Origin: Caminibacter mediatlanticus TB-2
Lineage (GTDB): Bacteria > Campylobacterota > Campylobacteria > Campylobacterales > Nautiliaceae
Direction of reading: 5' to 3'
DNA: 64,000 bases
NCBI RefSeq assembly: GCF_005843985.1
Contig: NZ_CP040463.1
Coordinates: forward strand, 1,470,878-1,534,877
In this document: positions 1 to 12,412 of the stretch, piece after piece
Numbering within the stretch: position 1 is the first letter of the stretch
Layout of the letters: each line of letters starts with the position of its first letter
Made by a program: the position numbers and the translations under genes
The notes under the pieces: model-generated
Seen by the model: the letters and a program-made list of their open reading frames with translations, nothing else
Told to the model about the DNA's origin: nothing
Database searches by the model: none

Positions 1-1
1 T

Positions 2-217
2 TATAAAAATTTTATTAATTATTTAAAAAATAATCTACCACTTAATAACATACCTGTTTCTATTGGTGCTTTTAGAATGAATAAAGATTTTTTAAAAAGA
101 CTTAGAAAAATTCATCTCTCACCTATTACTTATTATCCCTATGAAATTAAAAACAATGAAGCAAGATATAAAGATGAAAAAAAATTAATTGAATATATTA
201 AAGACTTAATTTATTGA
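2..217 (+). CDS. 3' end of an unidentified protein (partial, 71 residues)
   Basis: An open frame enters from the left edge and ends at the TGA at 215-217. The visible tail reads as an amphipathic, lysine-rich C-terminus containing IPVSIGAFRM and ending in a helical EYIKDLIY. The beta-strand followed by a charged helix would fit the tail of a glycerophospholipid acyltransferase, but no catalytic motif lies inside the window, so I do not assign a family. It converges on murI with about 33 bases between, filled by a heptamer repeat. Confidence 0.5.
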   Translation, partial: YKNFINYLKNNLPLNNIPVSIGAFRMNKDFLKRLRKIHLSPITYYPYEIKNNEARYKDEKKLIEYIKDLIY

Positions 218-218
218 C

Positions 219-253
219 TAATTTAGCATTTTACATTTTCAATTTTACATTTA
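219..253. repeat. Heptanucleotide repeat, 5 units
   Basis: Five consecutive 7-mers of the form NNATTTT/NNATTTA (units begin at 219, 226, 233, 240 and 247). On the minus strand they read as AAAATGN-type units. The block is 35 bases long, fills the gap between the partial first gene and murI, and reaches the murI stop codon. It belongs to the same dispersed family as the blocks near 18.7, 19.5, 22.5 and 28.1 kb. Confidence 0.65.
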
Positions 254-988
254 TTTTAGCCATTTTTTAGCTATTTTTCTAACTTCTTCTACATTATCAC
301 TTGCATAGATTTCTATTTTTGAAATTTGTTTAGGTTTTAAATTATACTCTTTTTTTAAAAGTTTCACTATTGCTTGACCTGAGTGAATAAGTTTTGCATT
401 AGGAAAATGTTTTTTAAATGACTTTTCTAAAAAAGGGTAATGAGTACAACCTAAAATAATTATATCAATCTTTTCTTTATCTAAATTTCTAAAATACATC
501 TCAAAAATATCATCTACTATTTTACCTTCTACTATACCCTCTTCAACAAGTGGGACTAAAAGTGGAGTAGCAATTGAAATTATATTTTTAAATCCAAGAG
601 ATATTAAAGCATTTTGATATTTATTTGATGAAATTGTCCTTTTAGTGCCAATTAGTAAAATATTAGAATTTTTATTTTCATTTTCTATTGCTTTAATTCC
701 AGCTTCAATTACCCCTACAACTGGAAAAGAAACTTCTTTTCTAAGCTCTTCAATCGCAACAGAAGATGCTGAATTGCATGCAACAACTAAAAAATCAATA
801 TTAAAATTTTTTAAAAACTCTAAACATTCAAGTGAATATCTAATAATTGTACTTTCATTTTTATTTCCATAAGGAACTCTTGCTGTATCACCAAAATAGA
901 TAATTTCATCAAAAAGTTTTGATTTTAAAATTTCTCTTGCAACACTAAGCCCACCTACTCCACTATCAAAGATTCCACATCTATTCAT
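251..988 (-). CDS. murI: Glutamate racemase
   Basis: Converts L-glutamate to D-glutamate for peptidoglycan precursors, in the cytoplasm and without a cofactor. The 245-residue protein carries the family signatures [10 protein letters not shown] near the N-terminus, ACNSAS with the first catalytic cysteine (about residue 71), and GCTHYP with the second catalytic cysteine late in the protein. Length is normal for the family. The ATG overlaps the 3' end of rho by 8 bases, so the two minus-strand genes are probably co-transcribed. Identification is firm. Confidence 0.95.
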   Translation of the reverse strand: MNRCGIFDSGVGGLSVAREILKSKLFDEIIYFGDTARVPYGNKNESTIIRYSLECLEFLKNFNIDFLVVACNSASSVAIEELRKEVSFPVVGVIEAGIKAIENENKNSNILLIGTKRTISSNKYQNALISLGFKNIISIATPLLVPLVEEGIVEGKIVDDIFEMYFRNLDKEKIDIIILGCTHYPFLEKSFKKHFPNAKLIHSGQAIVKLLKKEYNLKPKQISKIEIYASDNVEEVRKIAKKWLK

Positions 989-2327
989 TAATTACGCTTA
1001 AAAATTCCTGATTATTTTTTGTTTTTAACATTTTTGAATAAATAAGTTTTAATGCTTCAATCTCATCCATTTCAGCTAAAATATTTCTAATTACCCATAC
1101 TTTACTAAGTTCTTCTGGTGTTAATAGAAGTTCTTCTTTTCTTGTACCTGATTTTAATAAATCAATTGCAGGATAAATTCTTCTATCAGCAATTCTACGA
1201 CTTAATACTGCCTCCATATTACCAGTACCTTTAAATTCTTCAAAAATAACCTCATCCATTTTTGAACCAGTCTCAATAAGAGCTGTTGCAATAATTGTAA
1301 GACTTCCGCCCTCTTCAATATTTCTTGCAGCCCCAAAAAATCTTTTTGGTTTATGAAGTGCATTTGCATCAACTCCACCGCTTAATACTTTACCACTTGC
1401 AGGAGTTACTGTATTATATGCCCTTGCAAGTCTTGTGATAGAATCAAGTAAAATAACTACATCTTTACCCATCTCAACCATTCTTTTTGCTTTTTCTATA
1501 ACTAATTCAGCAACTCTTACGTGATTTTGAGCTGGCTTATCAAATGTTGAAGAATAAACTTCACCTTTTACACTTCTTTGCATATCTGTAACTTCCTCTG
1601 GTCTTTCATCTATAAGTAAAACCATCAAATCAACTTCTGGATGATTTTTTGTAATTCCATGTGCTATTTCTTTTAGTAAAACCGTTTTACCACTTCTTGG
1701 AGGAGCAACAATAAGTCCTCTTTGACCTTTTCCAATAGGAGCGAATAAATCAAGTACTCTTCCTGTAAGTTTAGTTGGTTCGTATTCAAGTTTAATCTTC
1801 TCTTGTGGATAAAGAGGCGTTAAGTTATCAAAAAGTGGTCTTTGTTTTGCCTCTTCTGGTGGCATATAGTTAATTGCTTCAATTTTAAGTAGAGCATAAT
1901 ATTTTTCTTGGTCTTTTGGTGGTCTAACTTGTCCTGTTACAATATCACCAGTACGTAAAGCAAATCTTCTAATTTGAGTTTGAGAAACATAAACATCATT
2001 TAAAGAGTTTTCAAAATTACCACCAATACTTCTTAAAAACCCATATCCATCAGGCATTATTTCAAGAATTCCAGTAAATAATAAATATCCACCTTTTGCT
2101 ACTTGTGTTTTTAAAATTTCAAACATTAAATCCTGTCGTTTAAACTCTTGTGGATTTTCAATATTTAATTCTTTTGCAATTTTTATAAGTTCATCTGTTG
2201 GCATTTTTCTAAGTTCTTCAATAGTATAACCCTCAACAGGTATATGAGTTCTTTGTTTTTTCTTTTCTACTTGTTGTGTAGAAGTATCGTTTTGATTTTC
2301 AGTATTTACATTACCATTTTTTTCCAT
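981..2327 (-). CDS. rho: Transcription termination factor Rho
   Basis: Hexameric RNA-dependent ATPase that ends transcription at Rho sites. The 448-residue protein has a short polar, glutamine/asparagine-rich N-terminal extension (about 30 residues), a Rho N-terminal helical domain ([20 protein letters not shown]), a cold-shock-like RNA-binding domain with DGYGFLR, then the ATPase with a P-loop ([10 protein letters not shown]), the Walker B region ([10 protein letters not shown]) and the Q/R-loop region ([15 protein letters not shown]). ATG at 2325-2327 is preceded by AAAGGA. It is divergent from rluD and followed by overlapping murI. Confidence 0.97.
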   Translation of the reverse strand: MEKNGNVNTENQNDTSTQQVEKKKQRTHIPVEGYTIEELRKMPTDELIKIAKELNIENPQEFKRQDLMFEILKTQVAKGGYLLFTGILEIMPDGYGFLRSIGGNFENSLNDVYVSQTQIRRFALRTGDIVTGQVRPPKDQEKYYALLKIEAINYMPPEEAKQRPLFDNLTPLYPQEKIKLEYEPTKLTGRVLDLFAPIGKGQRGLIVAPPRSGKTVLLKEIAHGITKNHPEVDLMVLLIDERPEEVTDMQRSVKGEVYSSTFDKPAQNHVRVAELVIEKAKRMVEMGKDVVILLDSITRLARAYNTVTPASGKVLSGGVDANALHKPKRFFGAARNIEEGGSLTIIATALIETGSKMDEVIFEEFKGTGNMEAVLSRRIADRRIYPAIDLLKSGTRKEELLLTPEELSKVWVIRNILAEMDEIEALKLIYSKMLKTKNNQEFLSVINE

Positions 2328-2434
2328 ATGATTTTATCCTTTTAGCAGATTATTGAGGTATGGAGTTTTAATGCGATTTTAATTAAATATATTTTTTTTG
2401 TCAAGTTTGATAAAATTTTAAAAAAAGGAATTAA

Positions 2435-3361
2435 TTGCAAATATTTATATGTGATAAAAATGAAAGATTAGACAAATTTTTAGCAAATAAGCTTAATGTT
2501 TCAAGAAATCAAATCGAACAATTAATAAAAAAAGGCTATGTAAAAGTTAATGAAAAAGTAGTTACTAAAAGTGGTTATAAACTTAAAGAAAATGAAAAAG
2601 TCGAAGTTTCACCTCCTAAAATAGAAGAAAAAGAAACAAAAAAAGCAGATTTTGATATTCCAATTCTTTATGAAGATGAAGATTTACTTGTTATTAATAA
2701 ACCGCCAGGAATAGTAGTACATCCTGCCCCAAGTTACAAAGAAGCTACTCTTGTTGATTGGCTAAAACAAAAAGGATACTCCCTATCAACTATTGCAGGA
2801 GAAGAGAGATTTGGAATAGTACATAGAATAGATAAAGAAACAAGTGGTGCATTAGTTATTGCTAAAAACAATAAAACACATGAATTTTTAAGCAATCAAC
2901 TAAAAGATAAATCAATGGGTAGATACTATTTAATGTTACTTAATGAACCGCTAAAAGAGGCTAAATGTGTTGAAGAAAAAATTGGAAGAAACCCAAAAAA
3001 CAGATTAAAAATGGCAATTGTAAACAATGGAAAAGAAGCAAAAACATTATTTGTACCAATTTTTGATAATTTAACTGCTGCTAAACTCTATACAGGTAGG
3101 ACTCATCAAATAAGAGTTCATTTAACAAAACTTGGAAGATATATTTTAGGAGACACTACCTATGGAAAAAAAGAACAAAAAATAAATAGAGTAATGCTAC
3201 ACGCAAGAGAGATTTATTTTACTCATCCAAATGGAAAAAAACTTAGTATAATAGCACCACTATTTGATGATTTTAAAAATTTACTTCCAAAAGGAAATGA
3301 AAATGAAAAAATTAATAACCTCAGCAGCTTTTTTAATAATTATGACAGGATGTGCAAATAA
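2435..3361 (+). CDS. rluD: 23S rRNA pseudouridine synthase, RluD type
   Basis: Isomerises uridines in 23S rRNA. An N-terminal S4 domain (DKFLANKLNVSRNQIEQLIKKG) is followed by the RluA/RluD catalytic core with the GIVHRIDKETSGALV signature, whose aspartate is the catalytic residue, and the TGRTHQIRVH motif. The start is TTG at 2435, placed after AAGGA. The last 59 bases overlap the start of the next gene, an unusually long overlap. It opens a conserved block running to amiA. The RluA/RluC/RluD subtype cannot be fixed from sequence alone; the RluD name follows the synteny. Confidence 0.88.
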   Translation: MQIFICDKNERLDKFLANKLNVSRNQIEQLIKKGYVKVNEKVVTKSGYKLKENEKVEVSPPKIEEKETKKADFDIPILYEDEDLLVINKPPGIVVHPAPSYKEATLVDWLKQKGYSLSTIAGEERFGIVHRIDKETSGALVIAKNNKTHEFLSNQLKDKSMGRYYLMLLNEPLKEAKCVEEKIGRNPKNRLKMAIVNNGKEAKTLFVPIFDNLTAAKLYTGRTHQIRVHLTKLGRYILGDTTYGKKEQKINRVMLHAREIYFTHPNGKKLSIIAPLFDDFKNLLPKGNENEKINNLSSFFNNYDRMCK

Positions 3362-4508
3362 CCTAATTAATAAACCAGTCCCAAAGTCTAATCCAAATTT
3401 ACCTGTTGTGAAAGAATTTAAAGCATATCCTGATAGAAATGCAATGGCTTTATTTTGGAAACCAATTCCAAAAATGTCAGGATATTATATCCAAAGATAT
3501 AATCCTAAAAATAAAAAATGGGTAGAAATTGCAACTATAAACGACCCATATAAATCGATATATGTTGATACTAAATTAAAGCCAAATACTATTTATAAAT
3601 ATAGAATTGCAACTTTTGATAAAAATAAAATTCCATCATTAGCTGTTAATACTACTCAAAAAACATTACCTAAACTCCAACCTGTAATTCCTCTCGAAGC
3701 CCGCCCTTTAAAAAAAGGAATGGTAAAAATAATATTTAGGCCTCATCCAAATGAAAGAGTAAAAGAGTATTTAATTGAAAGATTTAATGATGAAAAAGCA
3801 AGATGGGAAAAATTATCTACTCTCTCTCCAAGACTAAATGTAGAATATATTGATAAAAACTTAAAAGATGGGAAAATTTATAAATATAGAATTATTGCTA
3901 TAAGTTTTGATAAAATCAAATCTTATCCATCAAAAACTATTGTAGTATCAACCTATCCAAAACCACCTGTTGTATTAAATATTACTGCAAGTGTAGATAT
4001 GCCTAAACAGATAAAAATCACATTCTCTCCTGTTAAAGACGCAGTTTATTATAAAATATACAGAGCCGACTCGCCAGATGGGACTTTTAGATATATTGGA
4101 AAAACTACAAATACTTTTTATATAGACAAAATTAATGAAGATGGAGTAAAAAAATATTATAAAGTAACAGCTGTTTCAAAATATAAAACTGAATCACTCT
4201 TAAATGAAACTCCAACTGTAATGGGACAAACTCTTCCAAAACCAGCTACTCCTATTGTTTCAACTAATGTAGGATTAAATTTTGTTGAATTTATTTTTAC
4301 CTCTCCTGATAATAGAGCTGCAAAATATTTGATTGTAAAAGAGATTAAAGAAGGCTTATTTAAAACCAAACAACAAAAATTTATAACAGCAAAAAACTCT
4401 TTCAAAGATACAATTGACCCTAAAAAAAGTTATATTTATTATATTTATGAAGTTGATAAATATGGCCTTATCTCAAAAAAACCAGCCAAAGTTGAAGTAG
4501 GAGGATAG
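3303..4508 (+). CDS. flpA: Fibronectin type III lipoprotein, FlpA-like
   Basis: Predicted outer-surface lipoprotein. Starting at ATG 3303 (after AAGGAA at 3291-3296), the protein has a short signal peptide ending in the lipobox IMTGC. About four consecutive fibronectin type III-like domains of roughly 90 residues follow, each with a conserved Y-K-YR(I/V)-type strand such as IYKYRIATFDKNK and IYKYRIIAISFDK. In C. jejuni the gene at this position is flpA, whose product binds host fibronectin (known for that species). In a probable environmental organism a different ligand or a cell-wall role is more likely (inference). It overlaps rluD by 59 bases and abuts trmB. Confidence 0.8.
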   Translation: MKKLITSAAFLIIMTGCANNLINKPVPKSNPNLPVVKEFKAYPDRNAMALFWKPIPKMSGYYIQRYNPKNKKWVEIATINDPYKSIYVDTKLKPNTIYKYRIATFDKNKIPSLAVNTTQKTLPKLQPVIPLEARPLKKGMVKIIFRPHPNERVKEYLIERFNDEKARWEKLSTLSPRLNVEYIDKNLKDGKIYKYRIIAISFDKIKSYPSKTIVVSTYPKPPVVLNITASVDMPKQIKITFSPVKDAVYYKIYRADSPDGTFRYIGKTTNTFYIDKINEDGVKKYYKVTAVSKYKTESLLNETPTVMGQTLPKPATPIVSTNVGLNFVEFIFTSPDNRAAKYLIVKEIKEGLFKTKQQKFITAKNSFKDTIDPKKSYIYYIYEVDKYGLISKKPAKVEVGG

Positions 4509-5618
4509 ATGCCTCATATTGTAATAGATAAGATAAAAGATTTATCTTTTCCTCAAAAAATAGATGATATAGAGTTTTTATTTAAAGCCCAAGAACTAAT
4601 AGGAGTTAAAACTCCTTTATCTAAGTTTCTTATAAAAGTTCAAAAAAGAGAAAATGGATATTTAGTAAAATACGACAAAATAACAAGACCCATAATTAGT
4701 GAAATTAAAAAAGCATATATTGGATTTGTAAAATTAAATGATGCAAATATTATTTTTGAAAATATAAGTGGAATTAAAGAAAAACTTCCAAATAAAAATC
4801 TTTTATCAATTGATGATGATTTAAGTAATATTGATATAGTTGAAGTTGGATTTGGTAGTGGAAGGCATTTAATACATCTTGCAAAAGAAAATCCTACAAA
4901 AATTATTCTTGGGATTGAAATACATAAACCTTCAATTGAACAAGTCTTAAAGAGATTAGAGCATGAAAATATTCAAAATGTAAGAATTTTAAATCATGAT
5001 GCGAGAATTATTCTTAGTAAAATTCCATCAAATAGGCTTGATGCAATTTATGTGCATTTCCCAGTACCTTGGGATAAGAAACCTCATAGAAGAGTCATTA
5101 ATAAAGATTTTATAAATGAATCAATAAGAACTCTAAAAAAGGATGGCTTTTTACATTTAAGAACTGATAGTGAAAAATATTTTAATTATTCTTTAAATGA
5201 ATTTTTAAATTTTGATAAAATTGAACTAAAAATTAAAAAAAATATGCCTTATATTGTTTCAAGCAAATACGAAGATAGATGGAAAAAATTAAATAAAAAC
5301 ATTTATGATATATATATGATAAATAATGAAATTTCACCTAAATTAAAAGAAGAGTTTGATTTTTCATTTGAAAAAAAACTAAAAAACTTAACATTTAAAC
5401 CATTAATTTTTGATAAATTTGTCATTCATATAGAAAAAGTTTTTAAAATAGATGAAGAAAAAGAGTTAATCAGATTAACATTAGGTAATTTTAATAGACC
5501 AGAACATATCTATATATTAAATAAGGAAAAACCTGAATATTTTAAAAAACCAGCGCCTATTAAAGAAAATTATTTAGCTCATTTAGAATTAAAAAGGATT
5601 TTTAGTGAGTTTAATTAA
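4509..5618 (+). CDS. trmB: tRNA (guanine-N7)-methyltransferase, long form
   Basis: Makes m7G46 in tRNA using SAM. The SAM-binding region EVGFGSGRHLIHLA and the TrmB signature HFPVPWDKKPHRRVI are clear. At 369 residues it is much longer than the roughly 230-240 residues of most TrmB proteins. The extra N-terminal (about 110) and C-terminal (about 80) residues are a trait I associate with Campylobacterota. The ATG follows the previous stop directly with a GGAGG-like site inside the end of the lipoprotein gene. It overlaps the GTG start of ftsE. Confidence 0.9.
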   Translation: MPHIVIDKIKDLSFPQKIDDIEFLFKAQELIGVKTPLSKFLIKVQKRENGYLVKYDKITRPIISEIKKAYIGFVKLNDANIIFENISGIKEKLPNKNLLSIDDDLSNIDIVEVGFGSGRHLIHLAKENPTKIILGIEIHKPSIEQVLKRLEHENIQNVRILNHDARIILSKIPSNRLDAIYVHFPVPWDKKPHRRVINKDFINESIRTLKKDGFLHLRTDSEKYFNYSLNEFLNFDKIELKIKKNMPYIVSSKYEDRWKKLNKNIYDIYMINNEISPKLKEEFDFSFEKKLKNLTFKPLIFDKFVIHIEKVFKIDEEKELIRLTLGNFNRPEHIYILNKEKPEYFKKPAPIKENYLAHLELKRIFSEFN

Positions 5619-6264
5619 AGCAAATAATCTCTCAATTGCATACAAAAACAATGAAATAATTAAAGATTCTAATTTCACAATTAATGATGGAGATTTTGTT
5701 TTTTTAACAGGAATTAGTGGTAGTGGTAAAACAAGCTTAATAAAATCAATTTATGGAGAAATAAAACCAAGAGGTGAACTATTTTTAGGTCCTTATAACT
5801 TAGCAAAAATAAATAAATCTACACTATCTAAAATAAGAAAAAGACTTGGTATTGTATTTCAAGATTACAAACTTATACCTGAATGGAATATACTAAAAAA
5901 TGTAATGCTACCTTTAATTATTTTAGGATATGATAAAAAAGCATCTCAACAAAAAGCAATTGAATTATTAAAAAAAGTAAAACTTTCACACAAAATCGAT
6001 AGATTTCCAGCAGAACTTAGTGGAGGAGAACAACAAAGAGTAGCAATTGCAAGAGCACTTATTCACAATCCTGCTTTAATATTAGCAGATGAGCCAATTT
6101 CTGGACTTGATGAATTCTCAGCATCACTTGTAATGGACTTATTTATAATGGCAAATAAACTTGGAATTGCAGTACTAATAGCTTCACACTCTTTACCACA
6201 AGATTTTAATATTCAATATAGACATCTTCATATAGAAAAAGGTAAAGTATATGAATTATCTTAA
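5605..6264 (+). CDS. ftsE: Cell-division ABC transporter ATP-binding protein FtsE
   Basis: ATPase partner of FtsX at the septum. It has a Walker A motif (LTGISGSGKTSLIK), the ABC signature (LSGGEQQRVAIARAL) and Walker B (LILADEPISGLD). Length (219 residues) fits. The start is GTG at 5605 inside the end of trmB. It overlaps ftsX by 14 bases, consistent with translational coupling. With FtsX it relays ATP hydrolysis across the membrane to a periplasmic coiled-coil activator, here most likely the product two genes downstream. Confidence 0.93.
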   Translation: MSLIKANNLSIAYKNNEIIKDSNFTINDGDFVFLTGISGSGKTSLIKSIYGEIKPRGELFLGPYNLAKINKSTLSKIRKRLGIVFQDYKLIPEWNILKNVMLPLIILGYDKKASQQKAIELLKKVKLSHKIDRFPAELSGGEQQRVAIARALIHNPALILADEPISGLDEFSASLVMDLFIMANKLGIAVLIASHSLPQDFNIQYRHLHIEKGKVYELS

Positions 6265-7029
6265 AAGTCACATTACTTTAATATTATCTTTAATCTCAAT
6301 ATTAATAAGCATATTTATGTTTAGAACTTTTGATAACATATTAAAACTTTACGAACAAAATATAGTAAATAATTATTCAATAGTAGTTGTTTCTGACTCT
6401 ATTATTAATAATTTAGATATACCTCAGATAAAAAAAATAGAAAAAATTGATATAAAAGAACAAATTTCAGCTCTTCAACAAAAATATCCTAATATTAATT
6501 TTAAAAATATTAAACTTCCTTATTTTTATAATCTAAAACTTAATTATTTACCAAGCCCAAATGAACTTAAAAATTTAAAAAATTCTCTTTTAAATAAACC
6601 TTTTATAAAAAGAGTTTTAACTCATTCAACATCCCAAACAAAAATATATAATTTATTAATGTTATTAAAAAGCATAACAAAAACATTTATGTTCATAACA
6701 GCTATTTTAGGAACTCTTCTTATTATTAAGCAGCTTGAAGTATGGAAGTTACTACATAGTGAAAGGATGTATATAATGGAACTTTTTGGAGCACCTTTTT
6801 GGATAAAAGGAGCAGCTCTATTTAAAATAGCTATTATAGACTCTTTTATTGCTATAATTATCACATTAGGCTTAATATATTTTATAACTAATTCAATAAT
6901 TTTTGAAAGCATTATTAATGAATTAAATATAAATTTTAAAATTAACTATTTACAAGAATTTGGAATCTTATTTATTGTTTCATTTGCAATTTCTCTAATA
7001 TCTTCAATAATAGTGGTGATGTCTAAAAA

Positions 7030-7033
<4 letters not shown>
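6251..7033 (+). CDS. ftsX: Cell-division protein FtsX
   Basis: Permease-like partner of FtsE. One N-terminal transmembrane segment (about residues 7-25) is followed by a periplasmic domain and three C-terminal transmembrane segments (near residues 145, 190 and 235). This topology is typical of FtsX. Sequence similarity within the family is low, so the call rests on topology and position between ftsE and the EnvC-like gene. It overlaps both neighbours. Confidence 0.87.
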
Positions 7034-8866
<1,833 letters not shown>

Positions 8867-8867
<1 letters not shown>

Positions 8868-9070
8868 TGAGAATTGAACAAATAAACGCAAAAGCATTAG
8901 AGAGAGTTGATTATGATAGATATTTATTAAGTCAAGCAGTAGCAAAAAGAGTAAATCAATTATTAAATGGAGAAAAACCATTAATTGAACTTCCAAAGAA
9001 AAATATGCAACCAACAGAAATTGCAATTTTAGAAATTGCAGAAGGTTTAATTAAGGTAAAAGAAATTTGA
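8867..9070 (+). CDS. rpoZ: RNA polymerase omega subunit
   Basis: Small RNA polymerase assembly subunit of 67 residues. The sequence RIEQINAKALERVDYDRYLL followed by a VAKRVNQL helix matches the omega family. It starts at the last base of the pyrH stop codon (AATGA overlap). It is followed by spoT, the usual omega partner in many bacteria; omega and ppGpp are functionally linked in E. coli. Confidence 0.9.
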
Positions 9071-11187
9071 ATAAAAATTTTAATGAATTAATAGAAAAAG
9101 TAAAAAAAACTCACACTACACAAGAAGCTAAAGAGCTTCTTTTAGCACAAGCTAATACCCCAAAAATTCAAAAAGCAATTGATTTTGCCATAAAAGCCCA
9201 TAATGGACAGAAAAGAAAAAGTGGTGAAGATTATGTTGTACATCCTCTTTTAGTTGCTACAATTACAAGTTTTTTTAATGATAATGAAAATGTAATTACT
9301 GCTGCAATTCTTCATGATGTAGTAGAAGATACTGAATATTCAATCGAATATATTCAAAAAGAATTTCAAGAAGAAGTAGCTAATTTAGTAGAAGGATTAA
9401 CTAAAATTGTATCAATTAGAGATAATTCTTTAGTTCCATCTAATTCAAATGAAAAATTAGCAAAATCAGCCCTAACTTTTAGAAAAATGCTTCTTTCATC
9501 CATAAAAGATATAAGAGTTTTAGTTATAAAACTTTGTGATAGACTTCATAATATGTTAACTCTTGAAGCACTTCCTCCTCATAAACAAAAAAGAATTGCA
9601 GAAGAGACACTTGTTGTTTATACGCCAATAGCCCATAGACTTGGAATTGCAACTTTAAAAAATATTTTAGAAGATTTAGCTTTTAAATACCTTCTTCCAG
9701 AAGAATATAAAAAAATAGATGAATATATACAAAAACACAAAAATATTTTTCAAATAAAACTAAATGAATTTATACAAACAATTGAAACATTTTTATTAGA
9801 AAATGGTTTTAAAGAAGAAGATTTTGAAATTAAAAGTAGAATAAAGCATTATTACTCTATTTTTCTTAAAATGCAAAGAAAAGGAATTTCGATTGAAGAA
9901 GTTTTAGACTTACTTGCTGTAAGAGTTATAGTTAAAAATCCAATTGATTGTTATAAAACTCTTGGAATAGTCCATCTAAATTTTAGACCTCTAATTAGTA
10001 GATTTAAAGACTATATTGCAATTCCAAAAGAAAATGGTTATCAAACAATTCATACAACAGTTTATAATAAAAATTCAATTATTGAAGTTCAAATTAGAAC
10101 ATTTGATATGGATAAAAATGCAGAATTTGGAATTGCTGCTCATTGGAAATATAAGTTAAACTCAGCCTCTCCTAATCTTAAATGGATTGAAGATATGAAG
10201 TTTGATGAAGATATTGAAGATTTTTATGAACTTGCAAAAAATGACCTTTTTAGCGAAGATATTGTAGTTTACTCTCCTAAATTTGATACTTTTACTCTTC
10301 CACTTAATGCAACAGCTCTTGATTTTGCATATGCAGTTCATACTGATATTGGAAATAGAGCCATCGAAGCATATGTGAACAAAGAAAAAGTATCACTCCT
10401 TCACCCTCTAAAAACAGGAGATATTGTTAAAATAAAAACAGGTGATAAAGAAATTCCAAGATGTAGTTGGATTAATGCTCTAAAAACAAGTAAAGCTAAA
10501 TATGAACAAAAAAAACTATGTAGAATCAAAGAAAAAGAAATAAATAGAAACCTTGCAATAGCAATTCTCTCAACAATTTTTGGATTAGAAAAACAAAAAA
10601 TAAGAGCATTAGTAAAAGTAAATAATTTATGTGAAAATATCGAAAAAATTGTTGATGATTTAAACTTTTTAAAAGAAGTAGTTAGAAAAATTTATAAAAC
10701 AATTAAGCAAAAAAATCTTCTATATTTTAAAAACATTAATTTAAAAGAGTATATCTTTGGCAATATAAAAGTATTATCTAATAAACCAATAAATAGTATA
10801 AGATTTAATTATTGTTGTCATCCAAAAGAAGGGGATAAAATTTTAGGCATATTAGAAAAAAAAGAAGTTGAAATTCATCATAGATTTTGTAATAATGCCG
10901 AAGAAAAAATTAAAAATGCTGTTTTTGTTGAGTGGCTTAAAAATACTCAAAATAGATTCTTCCTTGTTGTAATGTTACAAAACAAAAAAGGAGAATTAGC
11001 AAAATTTGTTAATTTCTTAACAAAAAATAATATATTTATTCACACCATTGAACTTGGAAAAGAGTCAAACAATTGTACTCTTGAAATTGAATTTGATTCA
11101 AAAAATTATAATACATTAAAAGAAAAAATTGCTAAAAATTATAAAATAATAGAATTTATACCAAAAAAGGATGCTTATAATGGATAA
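9067..11187 (+). CDS. spoT: Bifunctional (p)ppGpp synthetase/hydrolase, RelA/SpoT (Rsh)
   Basis: Stringent-response enzyme. The domains run in order: HD hydrolase (residues about 40-150, with ILHDVVEDT), RelA/SpoT synthetase (about 235-345, with [14 protein letters not shown]), TGS (about 390-450), a helical/zinc-finger-like region with CC and H residues near 580, and a C-terminal ACT domain (about 630-700). Both catalytic domains look intact, so it should both make and degrade (p)ppGpp. The TTG start at 9067 overlaps the rpoZ stop. It is probably the only long Rsh protein of the organism, as in Campylobacter (inference). Confidence 0.93.
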   Translation: MNKNFNELIEKVKKTHTTQEAKELLLAQANTPKIQKAIDFAIKAHNGQKRKSGEDYVVHPLLVATITSFFNDNENVITAAILHDVVEDTEYSIEYIQKEFQEEVANLVEGLTKIVSIRDNSLVPSNSNEKLAKSALTFRKMLLSSIKDIRVLVIKLCDRLHNMLTLEALPPHKQKRIAEETLVVYTPIAHRLGIATLKNILEDLAFKYLLPEEYKKIDEYIQKHKNIFQIKLNEFIQTIETFLLENGFKEEDFEIKSRIKHYYSIFLKMQRKGISIEEVLDLLAVRVIVKNPIDCYKTLGIVHLNFRPLISRFKDYIAIPKENGYQTIHTTVYNKNSIIEVQIRTFDMDKNAEFGIAAHWKYKLNSASPNLKWIEDMKFDEDIEDFYELAKNDLFSEDIVVYSPKFDTFTLPLNATALDFAYAVHTDIGNRAIEAYVNKEKVSLLHPLKTGDIVKIKTGDKEIPRCSWINALKTSKAKYEQKKLCRIKEKEINRNLAIAILSTIFGLEKQKIRALVKVNNLCENIEKIVDDLNFLKEVVRKIYKTIKQKNLLYFKNINLKEYIFGNIKVLSNKPINSIRFNYCCHPKEGDKILGILEKKEVEIHHRFCNNAEEKIKNAVFVEWLKNTQNRFFLVVMLQNKKGELAKFVNFLTKNNIFIHTIELGKESNNCTLEIEFDSKNYNTLKEKIAKNYKIIEFIPKKDAYNG

Positions 11188-12412
11188 TAAAAAAACAAAA
11201 TTACAAAAACATCCAAAATTAGATGAGGCAATTGCTGAAATTAAAAGAGGGAGCAATGAAATTATTGGACTTGAAAAAATAGAAGAATTAGTTAATAAAT
11301 TCTTACATACAGGTGAAAGATTTACTATAAAAGCAGGATTTGACCCAACTGCACCTGATTTACATTTAGGTCATACAGTGTTGCTTCAAAAACTTAAAAC
11401 TTTTCAAAAATATGGTGCAAAAGTTCAATTTCTAATAGGAGATTTTACTGCACAAATTGGGGACCCAACAGGGAAAAGTGCAACTCGTAAAATGCTAACT
11501 CCTGAGGAAGTTAAACAAAATGCTAAAACATATGAAGCCCAAGTTTTTAAAATATTAGACAAAGATTTAACAGATGTTGTTTTTAACTCAACTTGGCTAA
11601 ATAAACTTGGAGCAACAGGAATAGTAGAACTTACTACTACTTATACAGTTGCAAGAATGTTAGAGCGTGATGACTTTGAAAAAAGATTTAAATCTCAAAC
11701 TCCTATTGCTATTAGTGAATTTATCTATCCCCTACTTCAAGGATATGATAGTGTAGCTCTAAAAAGTGATATAGAAATTGGTGGGACTGACCAAAAATTT
11801 AATTTACTTATGGGAAGACATCTTCAAAAAGTTTATAATATAGGAAAAGAACAAAGTGTTATAATGATGCCACTTCTTGTTGGGCTTGATGGTGTTAATA
11901 AAATGAGTAAATCTCTTGGAAATTATATTGGTATTACAGAAGATGCTAATACAATTTTTGCAAAAGTTATGTCAATTTCTGATGAACTTATGTGGGATTG
12001 GTATGAGTTATTAAGTGATAAATCAATAGAAGAGATAAAAGAACTTAAAGAACAAGTAAAAAATGGTCTTAATCCAAAAGTTGTAAAAGAGATGCTTGCA
12101 ATAGAAATTGTAGATAGATTTCATGGAAAAGACACAGGAGAAAAAGCAAAAGAGCATTTTGATAAAGTTCATAAACAAAATCAAATTCCTGATGATATAG
12201 AAGAGTTTGAAATTGAACCTCAAAATATTGTAGATGCATTAGTTACTACAAAACTTGCTAATTCTAAAAGTGAAGCAAGAAGACATATAAAAGGCGGGGC
12301 TGTAAGAATTAATCAAGAAAAAATATCTTCACAAGATATTAATTTAGAAAAAGACAAAGAATATATTTTACAAATTGGAAAAAGAAAATTTGCAAAAGTG
12401 AGAGTAAAATGA
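11180..12412 (+). CDS. tyrS: Tyrosyl-tRNA synthetase
   Basis: Class I aminoacyl-tRNA synthetase. It has the HLGH signature ([11 protein letters not shown]), the KMSKS loop (NKMSKSLGN) and a C-terminal S4 RNA-binding domain ([20 protein letters not shown]). The overall form resembles the TyrZ-type subgroup. I place the start at ATG 11180, 9 bases after AAAAGG; the upstream in-frame ATG at 11171 touches the ribosome site. The gene overlaps the end of spoT by 8 bases and the next gene by 4. Confidence 0.93.
   Translation: MDNKKTKLQKHPKLDEAIAEIKRGSNEIIGLEKIEELVNKFLHTGERFTIKAGFDPTAPDLHLGHTVLLQKLKTFQKYGAKVQFLIGDFTAQIGDPTGKSATRKMLTPEEVKQNAKTYEAQVFKILDKDLTDVVFNSTWLNKLGATGIVELTTTYTVARMLERDDFEKRFKSQTPIAISEFIYPLLQGYDSVALKSDIEIGGTDQKFNLLMGRHLQKVYNIGKEQSVIMMPLLVGLDGVNKMSKSLGNYIGITEDANTIFAKVMSISDELMWDWYELLSDKSIEEIKELKEQVKNGLNPKVVKEMLAIEIVDRFHGKDTGEKAKEHFDKVHKQNQIPDDIEEFEIEPQNIVDALVTTKLANSKSEARRHIKGGAVRINQEKISSQDINLEKDKEYILQIGKRKFAKVRVK

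Noticed and set aside
12023..12223. Minus-strand phenylalanine/tyrosine-rich frame within tyrS
   Set aside because: Shadow of the tyrS coding strand, without start context.
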